From Calliopsis andreniformis (taxonomy: Eukaryota > Arthropoda > Insecta > Hymenoptera > Andrenidae): DNA of 64,000 bases. Location of the stretch: contig NW_027480463.1 of NCBI RefSeq assembly GCF_051401765.1, positions 2,418,001 to 2,482,000 of the forward strand, read 5' to 3'. Below are positions 26,990 to 40,676 of the stretch, piece by piece; the stretch's first letter is position 1; each line of letters begins with the position of its first letter. A program made the translations under genes and the position numbers. Under the pieces are notes generated by a model, which did no database searches, was not told where the DNA came from, and was given only the letters and a program-made list of their open reading frames with translations.

Positions 26990-28920
26990 AATCCTGAATC
27001 CACAATCCTGAACCCCCAATATTCAGCCCTCAGACTTCAACAATCAGTTGCGAATCCTCAATCGTCAATAGAATATCCTCAATTCACAGGTTTCAATACT
27101 CAATACTCAGACTGCAATCTTCAAATCTCTATCCACAAACATCAATTCTCATCACTCAACCCTGAATATTCAACGCACAACCCTCAACCATCAATCCTCA
27201 GTCCTCAAAACTCAATCCCTAATCCTCAATCCTGAATCCTCAATCTTCAGCCCTCAGTCCTCAACAATCAATTGTCAATCCTCAGTCCTCCATAGAATAT
27301 CCTCAATTCACAGTTTTCAATACTCAATCCCTATTCCTCAGTCTTCAAATCTCAATCCACAAACATCAATTCTCATCACTCAACCCTCAACACACAGTCC
27401 TCAATCTTCAATCCTCAATCATCAATCCTCAATCGTCAATCGTCAATACTCAATCTTCAATCCTCAATCCTCAATCCTCAATCCTCAATCCCCAATCCTC
27501 AATCGTCAGGCTTCAATGCTCAATACTCAATCTTCAATCCTCAATCCTCAATCCTCAATCCTCAATCCTAATTCTTCAATCCTCAATACCCAATCCTCAT
27601 TCTTCAATCCTCAATCCTCAATCCTCAACTCTCAATCCTCAATCCTCAGTCCTCAGTCCTCAAACCTCAATCCTCAACCCTCAGCCCTCATCCTCAATCC
27701 TGAATCGACAATCCTCAATCCTCAATCTTCTATCCTCAATACTCAATCTTCAATTCTGAGTCCTCAGTCCTCAATGTTCAATCCTCAATCCTCAATTATC
27801 AATCTTCAATCCTCAATTCTCAATCTTCGATCCTCAATCTTGAATCCTCAGTCCCCAATTCTCAATCTTCTATCCTCAATCCTCAATCCTCCCATCGTCA
27901 ATCCTCAATACTTAATCTGCAATCCTCAATCGTCAATGCTCAATCCTCAATCCTCAATCGTCAATCCTCAATACTCAATCTTCAATCCTCAATCCTCAAT
28001 CCTCAATCCTCAATCCTCAATCCTCAATCCTCAATCGTCAATCTTCAATCCTCAATACTCAATCTTCAATCCTCAATCCTCAATCCTCAATCCTCAATCC
28101 TCATTCTTCAATCCTCAATACCCAATCCTCAATCTTCAATCCTGAATCCTCAATCCTCAATCCTCAATCCTCAATCCTCAATCCTCAAACCCCAATCTTC
28201 AATCCCTAGTCCCAAATCCTCAATCTTCAATACTCACTTCTCAATCCTCAATCTTCTATCCTCAATACTCAGCCTTCAATCCTCAATCCTCAATCCTCAT
28301 TCTTCAATCCTCAATCCTCAATCCTCAATCCTCAATACTCGATCCTCAACCTTCAATCCTCATTACTCAATCTTCAATCCTCCATCCTCAACCCTCAATC
28401 CTCAATCCTCAATCCTCAATCGTCAGGCTTCAATGCTCAATACTCAATCTTCAATCCTCAATCCTCAATCCTCAATCCTCAATCCTCAATCCTCATTCTT
28501 CAATCCTCAATACCCAATTCTCAATCTTCAATCCTCAATCCTCAATCCTCAATTCTCAATCCTCAATCCTCAGTCCTCAGTCCTCAAACCTCAATCCTCA
28601 ACCCTCAGCCCTCATCCTCAATCCTTAATCGACAATCCTCAATCCTCAATCTTCTATCCTCAATACTCAATCTTCAATCCTGAATCCTCAGTCCTCAATG
28701 TTCGATCCTCAATCCTCAATTATCAATCTTCAATCCTCAATTCTCAATCTTCGATCCTCAATCTTGAATCCTCAGTCCCCAATTCTCAATCTTCAATCCT
28801 CAATCCTCAATCCTCCCATCGTCAATCCTCAATACTCAGTCTGCAATCCTCAATCCTCAATCCTCCATCCTCAACCCTCAATCCTCAAGCGTCAATCCTC
28901 AATCCTCAATCCTCAATCCT
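26990..28920. repeat. Higher-order block D, copy 3 (partial, ~1.93 kb)
   Basis: D3 carries M modules at 27042 and 27266 and matches D2 at 2121 bases. Near 28.08-28.14 kb it gains 63 bases (nine heptads), after which the offset is 2184. The match stops near 28920, so the last ~250 bases of the block are absent and the array continues with other unit orders. Confidence 0.82.
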
Positions 28921-30300
28921 CAATCTTCAATCCGCAATTCTCAATCTTCAATCCTCAATCCTCAACTCTCAATCCTCAACACTCGATCCTCAAACCTCAA
29001 TCCTCAACCGTCAGTCCTCGTCCTCAATCCTCAAACCTCAATCCTCAATCCTCAATCCTCAATATTCAATCATCAATACTCAATCTTCAATCCCCAATCC
29101 TCAATCCTCAATCCTCAATACTCAATACTCAATCCTCATTCTTCAATCCTCAATACCCAATCCTCAAGCTTCAATCCTCAATCCTCAATCCTCAATCTTC
29201 AATCCTCAATCGTCAATCCTCAATCCTCAATCCTCAGTCCTCATTCTTCAATCCTCAATACCCAATCCTCAATCTTCAATCCTCAATCCTCAATCCTCAA
29301 TCCTCAATCCTCAATCCTCAATCCTCAATCCTCAGATCTCAAACATCAATACTCAACCCTCAGTCCTCGTACTCGTTCCACAACCCTCAATCCTCGATCC
29401 TCAATCTTCAATCATCAATATTCAATCTTCAATCCTCAATCCTCAATTCTCAATACTCAATACTCAATCCTCAATGTTCTATCCTCAATACGCAATCCTC
29501 AATCTTCAATCCTCAATCCTCAATCCTCAATCCTCAATCCTCAATCCTCAATCCTCAATCCTCAATCCTCAATCTTAATCTTCAATCCTCAACCCTCAAT
29601 CCTCAATCCTCAATCCTCAATCCTCAAACCCCAATCTTCAATCCTCAGTCCCAAATCCTCAATCTTCAATACTCACTCCTCAATCCTCAGCCTTCAATCC
29701 TCAATACTCAGTCTTCAATCCTCAATCCTCAATCCTCAATCCTCAATCCTCATTGTTCAATCCTCTATCCTCAATCCTCAATCCTCAATCCTCGATCCTC
29801 AATCTTCAATCCTCAATACTCAATCTTAAATCCTCCATCCTCAATCCTCAATCCTCAATCCTCTATCCTCAATCGTCAGGCTTCAATGCACAATACACAA
29901 TCTTCAATCCTCAATCCTCAATCCTCAATCCTCAATCCTCATTCTTCAATCCTCAATACCCAATCCTCAATATTCAATCCTCAATCCTCAATCCTCAATT
30001 CTCAATTCTCAATCCTCAGTCCTCAGTCCTCAAACCTCAATCCTCAACCCTCAATCCTCAATCCTCAATCCTCAATCTTCAATCCTAAATCCTCAATCCT
30101 CAATCCTCAATCTTAATCTTCAATCCTCAGTACTCAATCTTCAATCCTCAATCCTCAACCGTCAATCCTCAATCCTCAATCTTCAATCCTCAATACTCAA
30201 TCTTCAATCCTCAATCCTCAATCCTCATTCTTCAATCCTGAAAACCCAATCCTCAATCTTAAATCCTCAATCCTCAATCCTCAATCCTCAATCCTCAATC
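28921..30300. repeat. Linker segment without M modules
   Basis: This stretch is ordinary heptad repeat with R landmarks near 29010 and 29370, a V2 landmark near 29477, K landmarks near 29573 and 30113, and one GTCAGG landmark near 29876. I could not match it as a whole to any neighbouring block. It contains long runs of canonical units, for example around 29.51-29.57 kb. Nothing resembling a gene or other element is present. Confidence 0.7.
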
Positions 30301-32335
30301 CTCAATCCTCAATGTTCAATCCGCAATACCCAATCCTCAATCTTCTATCCGCAATCCTCAATCCTCAATCCCCAATCCTCAATCCTCAATCCTCAATCCT
30401 CAATCTTCAATCCTCAATACTCAATCTTCAATACTCAATCCTCAATCCTCAATCCTCAATCCTCATTCTTCAATCCTCAACACCCAATCCTCAATCTTCA
30501 ATCCTCAATCCTCAATCCTCAATTCTCAATCCTCATTCCTCAATCCTCAGACCTCAAACATCAATACTCAACCCTCAGTCCTCGTCCTCAATCCGCAACT
30601 CTCAATCGTCGATACTCAATCTTCAATCATCAATATTCAATATTCAATCCTCAATCCTCAATCCTCAATACTCAATCCTCAATCCTCAATCCTCAATCCT
30701 CAATCCTCAATCCCCAGTCCTCAAACCTCAATCCTGAATCCACAATCCTGAACCCTCAATATTCAACCCTCAGACTTCAACAATCAGTTGTGAATCCTCA
30801 ATCCTCAATAGAATATCCTCAATTCACAGGTTTCAATACTCAATACTCAGCCTGCAATCTTCAAATCTCTATCCACAAACATCAATTCTCATCACTCAAC
30901 CCTCAATATTCAACGCACAACCCTCAACCATCAATACTCAATACTCAACCATCAATCCTCAATTCTCAATACTCAATAGAATATCCTGAATTCTCATGGT
31001 TCAATACTCAATCCACAATATCCAATAATCAAATCTCAATCCTCAAACATCAATTCTCAACACACAATCCTCAACACTCTGTCCTCTCTCTTCAATCCTC
31101 CATCCTCAATCCTCAATCCTCAAGCGTCAATCCTCAATCCCCAATCCTCAACCTTCAATCCCCAATCCTCAATCTTCAATCCTCAGTCCTCAATCTTCGA
31201 TCCTCAATACTCAATCTTCAATCCTCAATCCTCAATCCTCAATCCTCAATCCTCAATCCTCAATCCTCAATCTTCTATCCTCAATACTCAATCTGCAATC
31301 CTCAATCCTCAGTCCTCACCCCTCAATCCTCATTCTTCATTCCTCAGTACCGAATCCTCAATCTTCAATCCTCTATCCTCAATCCTCAATTCTCAATCCT
31401 CAATCCTCAATCCTCAGACCTCAAACATCAATACTCAACCGTCAGTCCTCGTCCTCAATCCACAACCCCCAATACTCAATCCTCAACCTTCAATTCTCAA
31501 TCCTCAATCCTCAATCCTCAATCCTCGGTCCTCATTCTTCAATCCTGAAAACCCAATCCTCAATCTTAAATCCTCAATCCTCAATCCTCAATCCTCAATT
31601 CTCAATCCTCAATCCTCAATGTTCAATCCGCAATACCCAATCCTCCATCTTCAATCCTCAATCCTCAATCCTCATTCTTCAATCCTCAAAACCCAATCCT
31701 CATTCTTCAATCCTCAATACCGAATCCTCAATCTTCAATCCTCAATCCTCAATCCTCAATTCTCAATACTCAATCCTCAATCCTCAGACCTCAAACATCA
31801 ATACTCAACCGTCAGTTCTCGTCCTCAATCCACAACCCCCAATACTCAATCCTCAATCTTCAATTCTCAATCCTCAATCCTCAATCCTCAATCCTCGGTC
31901 CTCAAACCACAATCCTGAATCCTCAATCCTGAATCCTCAATCTTCAGCCCTCAGTCCTCAACAATCAGTTGTCAATCCTCAATCCTCAAGGGAATATCAT
32001 CAATTCACAGCTTTCAATACTCAATACTCAATCTGCAATCTTCAAATCTCTATCCACAAACATCAATTCCCATCACTCAACCCTCAACACTCAGTCTTCA
32101 ATCCTCAATCCTCAATCCTCAATCCTCAATCCTCATTCATCAATCCTCAACACCCAATCCTCAATCTTCAATCCTCAATCCTCAATCCTCAATCCTCAAT
32201 CCTCTGACCTCAAACAGCAGTACTCTACCCTCAGTCCTCGTCCTCAATCCACAAACATCAATCCTCAATCCTCAATCTTCAATCATCAATATTCAATCTT
32301 CAGTCCTCAATCCTCAATCCTCAATTCTCAATCCT
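30301..32335. repeat. Higher-order block F, copy 1 (~2.04 kb)
   Basis: F1 starts at a V1 landmark (30309), then has M (30782), M2 (30978) and a second M (31963). It matches F2 at an offset of 2033-2040 bases. Its first ~0.85 kb also matches 35.14-36.0 kb (offset 4856). Four R-type six-base units lie between equivalent points of F1 and F2, near 31448, 31818, 32238 and 32628, and 2040 is a multiple of 7 minus 4. Confidence 0.86.
30978..31082 (+). repeat. M2 landmark module (105 bp), diverged relative of M
   Basis: M2 starts with AGAATAT and has 15 heptads ending in ACTCTGT. Unit by unit it lines up with heptads 5-19 of M: AGAATAT, a TTCAAT unit fourth, ACTCAAT fifth and CATCAAT eleventh are shared, while GTTCAAT, ATCCAAT and ACACAAT are its own. 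It lies 196 bases after the start of an M module in F-type segments. Other copies start at 33018, 35834, 37630, 38704, 39939 and 41720. The alignment indicates descent from a common ancestral module. Confidence 0.8.
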
Positions 32336-34389
32336 CAATCCTCAATGTTCAATCCGCAATACCCAATCCTCCATCTTCTATCCGCAATCCTCAATCCTCA
32401 ATCCCCAATCCTCAATCCTCAATCCTCAATCCTCAATCCTCAATCTTCAATCCTCAATACTCAATCTTCAATACTCAATCCGCAATCCTCAATCCTCAAT
32501 CCTCATTCTTCAATCCTCAACACCCAATCATCAATCTTCAATCCTCAATCCTCAATCCTCAATTCTCAATCCTCATTCCTCAATCCTCAGACCTCAAACA
32601 TCAATACTCAACCCTCAGTCCTCGTCCTCAATCCGCAACTCTCAATCGTCGATCCTCAATCTTCAATCATCAATATTCAATCTTCAATCCTCAATTCTCA
32701 ATCCTCAATACTCAATCCTCAATCCTCAATCCTCAATCCTCAATCCTCAATCCCCAGTCCTCAAACCTCAATCGTGAATCCACAATCCTGAACACTCAAT
32801 ATTCAACCCACAGACTTCAACAATCAGTTGTGAATCCTCAATCCTCAATAGAAAATCCTCAATTCACAGGTTTCAATACTCAATACTCAGCCTGCAATCT
32901 TCAAATCTCTATCCACAAACATCAATTCTCATCACTCAACCCTCAATATTCAACGCACAACCCTCAACCATCAATACTCAATACTCAACCATCAATCCTC
33001 AATTCTCAATACTCAATAGAATATCCTGAATTCTCATGGTTCAATACTCAATCCACAATATCCAATAATCAAATCTCAATCCTCAAACATCAATTCTCAA
33101 CACACAATCCTCAACACTCTGTCCTCTCTCTTCAATCCTCCATCCTCAATCCTCAATCCTCAAGCGTCAATCCTCAATCCCCAATCCTCAACCTTCAATC
33201 CCCAATCCTCAATCTTCAATCCTCAGTCCTCAATCTTCGATCCTCAATACTCAATCTTCAATCCTCAATCCTCAATCCTCAATCCTCAATCCTCAATCCT
33301 CAATCCTCAATCTTCTATCCTCAATACTCAATCTGCAATCCTCAATCCTCAGTCCTCACCCCTCAATCCTCATTCTTCATTCCTCAGTACCGAATCCTCA
33401 ATCTTCAATCCTCTATCCTCAATCCTCAATTCTCAATCCTCAATCCTCAATCCTCAGACCTCAAACATCAATACTCAACCGTCAGTCCTCGTCCTCAATC
33501 CACAACCCCCAATACTCAATCCTCAACCTTCAATTCTCAATCCTCAATCCTCAATCCTCAATCCTCGGTCCTCATTCTTCAATCCTGAAAACCCAATCCT
33601 CAATCTTAAATCCTCAATCCTCAATCCTCAATCCTCAATTCTCAATCCTCAATCCTCAATGTTCAATCCGCAATACCCAATCCTCCATCTTCAATCCTCA
33701 ATCCTCAATCCTCATTCTTCAATCCTCAAAACCCAATCCTCATTCTTCAATCCTCAATACCGAATCCTCAATCTTCAATCCTCAATCCTCAATCCTCAAT
33801 TCTCAATACTCAATCCTCAATCCTCAGACCTCAAACATCAATACTCAACCGTCAGTTCTCGTCCTCAATCCACAACCCCCAATACTCAATCCTCAATCTT
33901 CAATTCTCAATCCTCAATCCTCAATCCTCAATCCTCGGTCCTCAAACCACAATCCTGAATCCTCAATCCTGAATCCTCAATCTTCAGCCCTCAGTCCTCA
34001 ACAATCAGTTGTCAATCCTCAATCCTCAAGGGAATATCATCAATTCACAGCTTTCAATACTCAATACTCAATCTGCAATCTTCAAATCTCTATCCACAAA
34101 CATCAATTCCCATCACTCAACCCTCAACACTCAGTCTTCAATCCTCAATCCTCAATCCTCAATCCTCAATCCTCATTCATCAATCCTCAACACCCAATCC
34201 TCAATCTTCAATCCTCAATCCTCAATCCTCATTTCTCAATCCTCAATCCTCAATCCTCTGACCTCAAACAGCAGTACTCTACCCTCAGTCCTCGTCCTCA
34301 ATCCACAAACATCAATCCTCAATCCTCAATCTTCAATCATCAATATTCAATCTTCAGTCCTCAATCCTCAATCCTCAATTCTCAATCCT
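32336..34389. repeat. Higher-order block F, copy 2 (~2.05 kb)
   Basis: F2 carries M (32822), M2 (33018) and M (34003) and is almost the same as F1. Its distance to the following copy is 2054 bases, two heptads more than the F1-F2 distance, because of extra units near 34.2 kb. One substitution turns AGAATAT into AGAAAAT in the M at 32822. Confidence 0.85.
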
Positions 34390-35139
34390 CAATCCTCAAT
34401 GTTCAATCCGCAATACCCAATCCTCCATCTTCTATCCGCAATCCTCAATCCTCAATCCCCAATCCTCAATCCTCAATCCTCAATCCTCAATCCTCAATCT
34501 TCAATCCTCAATACTCAATCTTCAATACTCAATCCGCAATCCTCAATCCTCAATCCTCATTCTTCAATCCTCAACACCCAATCATCAATCTTCAATCCTC
34601 AATCCTCAATCCTCAATTCTCAATCCTCATTCCTCAATCCTCAGACCTCAAACATCAATACTCAACCCTCAGTCCTCGTCCTCAATCCCCAACTCTCAAT
34701 CGTCGATCCTCAATCTTCAATCATCAATATTCAATCTTCAATCCTCAATTCTCAATCCTCAATACTCAATCCTCAATCCTCAATCCTCAATCCTCAATCC
34801 TCAATCCCCAGTCCTCAAACCTCAATCGTGAATCCACAATCCTGAACACTCAATATTCAACCCACAGACTTCAACAATCAGTTGTGAATCCTCAATCCTC
34901 AATAGAAAATCCTCAATTCACAGGTTTCAATACTCAATACTCAGCCTGCAATCTTCAAATCTCTATCCACAAACATCAATTCTCATCACTCAACCCTCAA
35001 TATTCAACGCACAACCCTCAACAATCAATACTCAATACTCAACCATCAATCCTCAATTCTCAATACTCAATCCTCAATCCTCAATCTTCAATCCTCAATA
35101 CTCAAACTTCAATCCTCAATCATCAATCCTCAATCCTCA
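34390..35139. repeat. Higher-order block F, truncated copy 3
   Basis: F3 begins like F2 with a V1 landmark and an M module at 34876 that shares the AGAAAAT change with 32822, showing that it came from F2. After about 35.06 kb the expected M2 is missing and canonical units follow. A new block copy then starts at a V1 landmark near 35165. Confidence 0.8.
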
Positions 35140-36310
35140 ATCCTCAATCCTCAATCCTCAATCCTCAATGTTCAATCCGCAATACCCAATCCTCAATCTT
35201 CTATCCGCAATCCTCAATCCTCAATCCCCAATCCTCAATCCTCAATCCTCAATCCTCAATCTTCAATCCTCAATACTCAATCTTCAATACTCAATCCTCA
35301 ATCCTCAATCCTCAATCCTCATTCTTCAATCCTCAACACCCAATCCTCAATCTTCAATCCTCAATCCTCAATCCTCAATTCTCAATCCTCATTCCTCAAT
35401 CATCAGACATCAAACATCAATACTCAACCCTCAGTCCTCGTCCTCAATCCGCAACTCTCAATCGTCGATCCTCAATCTTCAATCATCAATATTCAATCTT
35501 CAATCCTCAATCCTCAATCCTCAATACTCAATCCTCAATCCTCAATCCTCAATCCTCAATCCTCAATCCCCAGTCCTCAAACCTCAATCATGAATCCACA
35601 ATCCTGAGCCCTCAATATTCAACCCTCAGACTTCAACAATCAGTTGTGAATCCTCAATCCTCAATAGAATATCCTCAATTCACAGGTTTCAATACTCAAT
35701 ACTCAGCCTGCAATCTTCAAATCTCTATCCACAAACATCAATTCTCATCACTCAGCCCTCAATATTCAACGCACAACCCTCGACCATCAATACTCAATAC
35801 TCAACCATCAATCCTCAATTCTCAATACTCAATAGAATATCCTGAATTCTCATGGTTCAATACTCAATCCACAATATCCAATAATCAAATCTCAATCCTC
35901 AAACATCAATTCTCAACACACAATCCTCAACACTCTGTCCTCTCTCTTCAATCCTCCATCCTCAATCCTCAATCCTCAAGCGTCAATCCTCAATCCTCAA
36001 TCCTGAACCCTCAATCCTCAGTCCTCAAAGCTCAATCCCTAGTCCTCAATCCTGAATCCTCAATCTTCAGCCCTCTGTCCTCAACAATCAATTGTCAATC
36101 CCCAGTCCTCCATAGAATATCCTCAATTCACAGTTTTCAATACTCAATCCCCATTCTTCAATCTTCAAATCTCAATCCACAAACATCAATTCTCATCACT
36201 CAACCCTCAACACTCAGTCCTCAATCTTCAATCCTCAATCATCAATCCTCAATCTTCAATCCTCAATACTCAATCTTCAATCCTCAATCCTCAATTCTCA
36301 ATCCTCAATG
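35140..36310. repeat. F-derived segment with M, M2, M
   Basis: M at 35638 and M2 at 35834 match 30782 and 30978 (offset 4856), and match 37434 and 37630 (offset 1796). A second M of the AATCAAT subtype follows at 36086. The stretch from about 35.6 to 36.3 kb reappears at 41.49-42.2 kb (offset 5886 for both M modules). Confidence 0.8.
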
Positions 36311-38190
36311 CTCAATCCTCAATCGTCAATCCTCAATCCCCAATCCTCAATCTTCAATCCCCAATCCTCAATCCTCAATCCTCAGTCCTCAATCTTCGAT
36401 CCTCAATACTCAATCTTCAATCCTCAATCCTCAATATTCAATCCTCAATTCTCAATCCTCAATCCTCAATCTTCAATCCTCAATACTCAATCTGCAATCC
36501 TCAATCCTCAGTCCTCACTCCTCAATCCTCATTCTTCAATCCTCAATACCGAATCCTCAATCTTCAATCCTCAATCCTCAGTCCTCAATTCTCAATCCTC
36601 AATCCTCAATCCTCAGACCTCAAACATCAATACTCAACCCTCAGTCCTCGTCCTCAATCCACAACCCTCAATCCTCGATCCTCAATCTTCAATCATCAAT
36701 ATTCAATCTTCAATCCTCAATCTTCAATCCTCAATACTCAATCCTCAATCCTCAATGTTCTATCCTCAATACGCAATCCTCATTCTTCAATCCTCAATCC
36801 TCAATCCTCAATCCTCAATCCTCAATCCTCAATCCTCAATCTTAATCTTCAACCCTCAATACTCAATCTTCAATCCTCAATCCTCAATCCTCATTCTTCA
36901 ATCCTCAAAACCCAATCCTCTATCTTCAATCCTCAATCCTCAATCCTCAATCCTCAATCCTCAATGTTCAATCCGCAATACCCAATCCTCAATCTTCTAT
37001 CCGCAAACCTCAATCCTCAATCCCCAATCCTCAATCCTCAATCCTCAATCCTCAATCTTCAATCCTCAATACACAATCTCCAATACTCAATCCTCAATCC
37101 TCAATCCTCAATCCTCATTCTTCAATCCTCAACACCCAATCCTCAATCTTCAATCCTCAATCCTCAATCCTCAATTCTCAATCCTCATTCCTCAATCCTC
37201 AGACCTCAAACATCAATACTCAACCCTCAGTCCTCGTCCTCAATCCGCAACCCTCAATCGTCGATCCTCAATCTTCAATCATCAATATTCAATCTTGAAT
37301 CCTCAATCCTCAATCCTCAATACTCAATCCTCAATCCTCAATCCTCAATCCTCAATCCTCAATCCACAGTCCTCAAACCTCAATCCTGAATCCACAATTC
37401 TGAACCCTCAATATTCAACCCTCAGACTTCAACAATCAGTTGTGAATCCTCAATCCTCAATAGAATATCCTCAATTCACAGGTTTCAATACTCAATACTC
37501 AGCCTGCAATCTTCAAATCTGTATCCACAAACATCAATTCTCATCACTCAACCCTCAATATTCAACGCACAACCCTCAACCATCAATACTCAATACTCAA
37601 CCATCAATCCTCAATTCTCAATACTCAATAGAATATCCTGAATTCTCATGGTTCAATACTCAATCCACAATATCCAATAATCAAATCTCAATCCTCAAAC
37701 ATCAATTCTCAACACACAATCCTCAACACTCTGTCCTCTCTCTTCAATCCTCCATCCTCAATCCTCAATCCTCTAGCGTCAATCCTCAATCCTCAATCCT
37801 CAATGTTCAATTTTCAATCCTCAATACTCAATCTTCAATCCTCAATCCTCAATCCACAATCCTCAATCCTCAATCCTCAATCCTCAATCCTCAATCCTCA
37901 GACCTCAAACATCAATACTCAACCCTCAGTCCTCGTCCTCAATCCACAACCATCAATCCTCAATCCTCAATATTCAATCATCAATATTCAATCTTCAGTC
38001 CTCAATCCTCAATCCTCAATCCTCAATCCTCAATCCTCAATCCTCAATCATCAATCTTCAAAGCTCAATACTCAATCTTCAATACTCAATCCTCAATCCT
38101 CAATCCTCAATCCTCATTCTTCAATCCGCAACACCCAATCCTCAATCTTCAATCCTCAATCCTCAGTCCTCAATTCTCAATCCTCAATCC
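36311..38190. repeat. Mosaic segment with M at 37434 and M2 at 37630
   Basis: The middle part, about 36.94-37.79 kb, copies 35.14-35.99 kb at an offset of 1796 bases. On either side are segments with R, V and K landmarks, including a run around 36.6-36.85 kb and a stretch near 38.03-38.19 kb that resembles 43.68-43.82 kb. The longest forward open frame of the window passes through here, but it is explained by the repeat unit. No gene is present. Confidence 0.75.
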
Positions 38191-39440
38191 TCAATCCTCA
38201 GACCTCAAACATCAATTCTCAACCCTCAGTCCTCGCCCTCAATCCACAACCCTCAATCCTCGATCCTCAATCTTCAATCATCAATATTCAATCTTCAATC
38301 CTCAATCTTCAATCCTCAATACTCAATCCTCAATCCTCAATGTTCTATCCTCAATACGCAATCCTCAATCTTCGATCCTCAATCCTCAATCCTCAATCCT
38401 CAATCCTCAATCCTCAATCCTCAATCCTCAATCCTCAATCTCAATCTTCAATCCTCAGTACTCAATCTTCAATCCTCAATCCTCAATCCTCAATCCTTAA
38501 TTCTCAAGATTCAATCCTCAATACTCAATCTTCAATCCTCAATCCTCTATCCTCAATCCTCAATCATCAACCCTCAATCCCCAATCCTCAATCTTCAATC
38601 CTCAATCCTCAATCCTCAATCCTCAGTCCTCAATATTCAACACAAAACCCTCAACCATCAATCTCAATACTCAACCATCAATCCCCACTTCTCAATACTC
38701 AGTAGAATATCCTGAATTCTCATGGTTCAATACTCAATCCACAAAATTCAATAATCAAATCTCAATCCTCAAACATCAATCCTCAACACTCAATCCTCAA
38801 TACTCAGTCCTCTCTCTTCAATCCTCAATCCTCAATCCTCAGTCCTCAAACCTCAATCCTCAATCTTCAATCCTCAATACTCAATCTGCAATTCTCAATC
38901 CTCAGTCCTCACTCCTCAATCCTCATTCTTCAATCCTCAATACCGAATCCTCAATCTTCAATCCTCAATCCTCAATCCTCAATTCTCAATCCTCAATCCT
39001 CAATCCTCAGACCTCAAACATCAATACTCAACCGTCAGTCCTCGTGCTCAATCCACAACCCCCAATACTCAATCCTCAATCTTCAATTCTCAATCCTCAA
39101 TCCTCAATCCTCAATCCTCGGTCCTCAAACCACAATCCTGAATCCTCAATCCTGAATCCTCAATCTTCAGCCCTCAGTCCTCAACAATCAGTTGCCAATC
39201 CTCAATCCTCAAGGGAATATCATCAATTCACAGCTTTCAATACTCAATACTCAATCTGCAATCTTCAAATCTCTATCCACAAACATCAATTCTCATCACT
39301 CAACCCTCAACACTCAGTCTTCAATCCTCAATCCTCAATCCTCAATCCTCAATCCTCATTCTTCAATCCTCAACACCCAATCCTCAATCTTCAATCCTCA
39401 ATCCTCAATCCTCATTTCTCAATCCTCAATCCTCAATCCT
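38191..39440. repeat. Tandem block G, copy 1 (period 1235 bp)
   Basis: G1 and G2 match at an offset of 1235 bases; the diagnostic cttaattctcaag string is at 38496 and 39731. G1 carries M2 at 38704 and M at 39186. The period is 1239 minus 4, and four six-base units fall within it: CCTCGC, CTCAAT twice, and CCTCGT followed by GCTCAAT. The two copies are nearly the same. Confidence 0.86.
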
Positions 39441-40676
39441 CAGACCTCAAACATCAATTCTCAACCCTCAGTCCTCGCCCTCAATCCACAACCTTCAATC
39501 CTCGATCCTCAATCTTCAATCATCAATATTCAATCTTCAATCCTCAATCTTCAATCCTCAATACTCAATCCTCAATCCTCAATGTTCTATCCTCAATACG
39601 CAATCCTCAATCTTCGATCCTCAATCCTCAATCCTCAATCCTCAATCCTCAATCCTCAATCCTCAATCCTCAATCTCAATCTTCAATCCTCAGTACTCAA
39701 TCTTCAATCCTCAATCCTCAATCCTCAATCCTTAATTCTCAAGATTCAATCCTCAATACTCAATCTTCAATCCTCAATCCTCTATCCTCAATCCTCAATC
39801 ATCAACCCTCAATCCCCAATCCTCAATCTTCAATCCTCAATCCTCAATCCTCAATCCTCAGTCCTCAATATTCAACACAAAACCCTCAACCATCAATCTC
39901 AATACTCAACCATCAATCCCCACTTCTCAATACTCAGTAGAATATCCTGAATTCTCATGGTTCAATACTCAATCCACAAAATTCAATAATCAAATCTCAA
40001 TCCTCAAACATCAATACTCAACACTCAATCCTCAATACTCAGTCCTCTCTCTTCAATCCTCAATCCTCAATCCTCAGTCCTCAAACCTCAATCCTCAATC
40101 TTCAATCCTCAATACTCAATCTGCAATTCTCAATCCTCAGTCCTCACTCCTCAATCCTCATTCTTCAATCCTCAATACCGAATCCTCAATCTTCAATCCT
40201 CAATCCTCAATCCTCAATTCTCAATCCTCAATCCTCAATCCTCAGACCTCAAACATCAATACTCAACCGTCAGTCCTCGTGCTCAATCCACAACCCCCAA
40301 TACTCAATCCTCAATCTTCAATTCTCAATCCTCAATCCTCAATCCTCAATCCTCGGTCCTCAAACCACAATCCTGAATCCTCAATCCTGAATCCTCAATC
40401 TTCAGCCCTCAGTCCTCAACAATCAGTTGCCAATCCTCAATCCTCAAGGGAATATCATCAATTCACAGCTTTCAATACTCAATACTCAATCTGCAATCTT
40501 CAAATCTCTATCCACAAACATCAATTCTCATCACTCAACCCTCAACACTCAGTCTTCAATCCTCAATCCTCAATCCTCAATCCTCAATCCTCATTCTTCA
40601 ATCCTCAACACCCAATCCTCAATCTTCAATCCTCAATCCTCAATCCTCATTTCTCAATCCTCAATCCTCAATCCTC
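39441..40676. repeat. Tandem block G, copy 2 (period 1235 bp)
   Basis: G2 carries M2 at 39939 and M at 40421. The match to G1 stops near 40676, where this copy continues with an R landmark of the kind seen at 32.2 and 34.27 kb (CCTCTGACC with cagcagtac). A visible difference from G1 is one base in the M2 surroundings near 40015. Confidence 0.86.

Noticed and set aside
36308..38500. Longest forward open frame (730 codons), and similar ones at 60134-62197, 34884-36845, 20700-22595, 54090-55949, 31969-33588, 25628-27235 and 43298-44866
   Set aside because: The canonical unit has no stop in any forward frame and codes the same heptapeptide in each. Frames overlap with equal composition, starts are chance triplets, and frame is lost at six-base units. 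No domain or signal peptide is visible.
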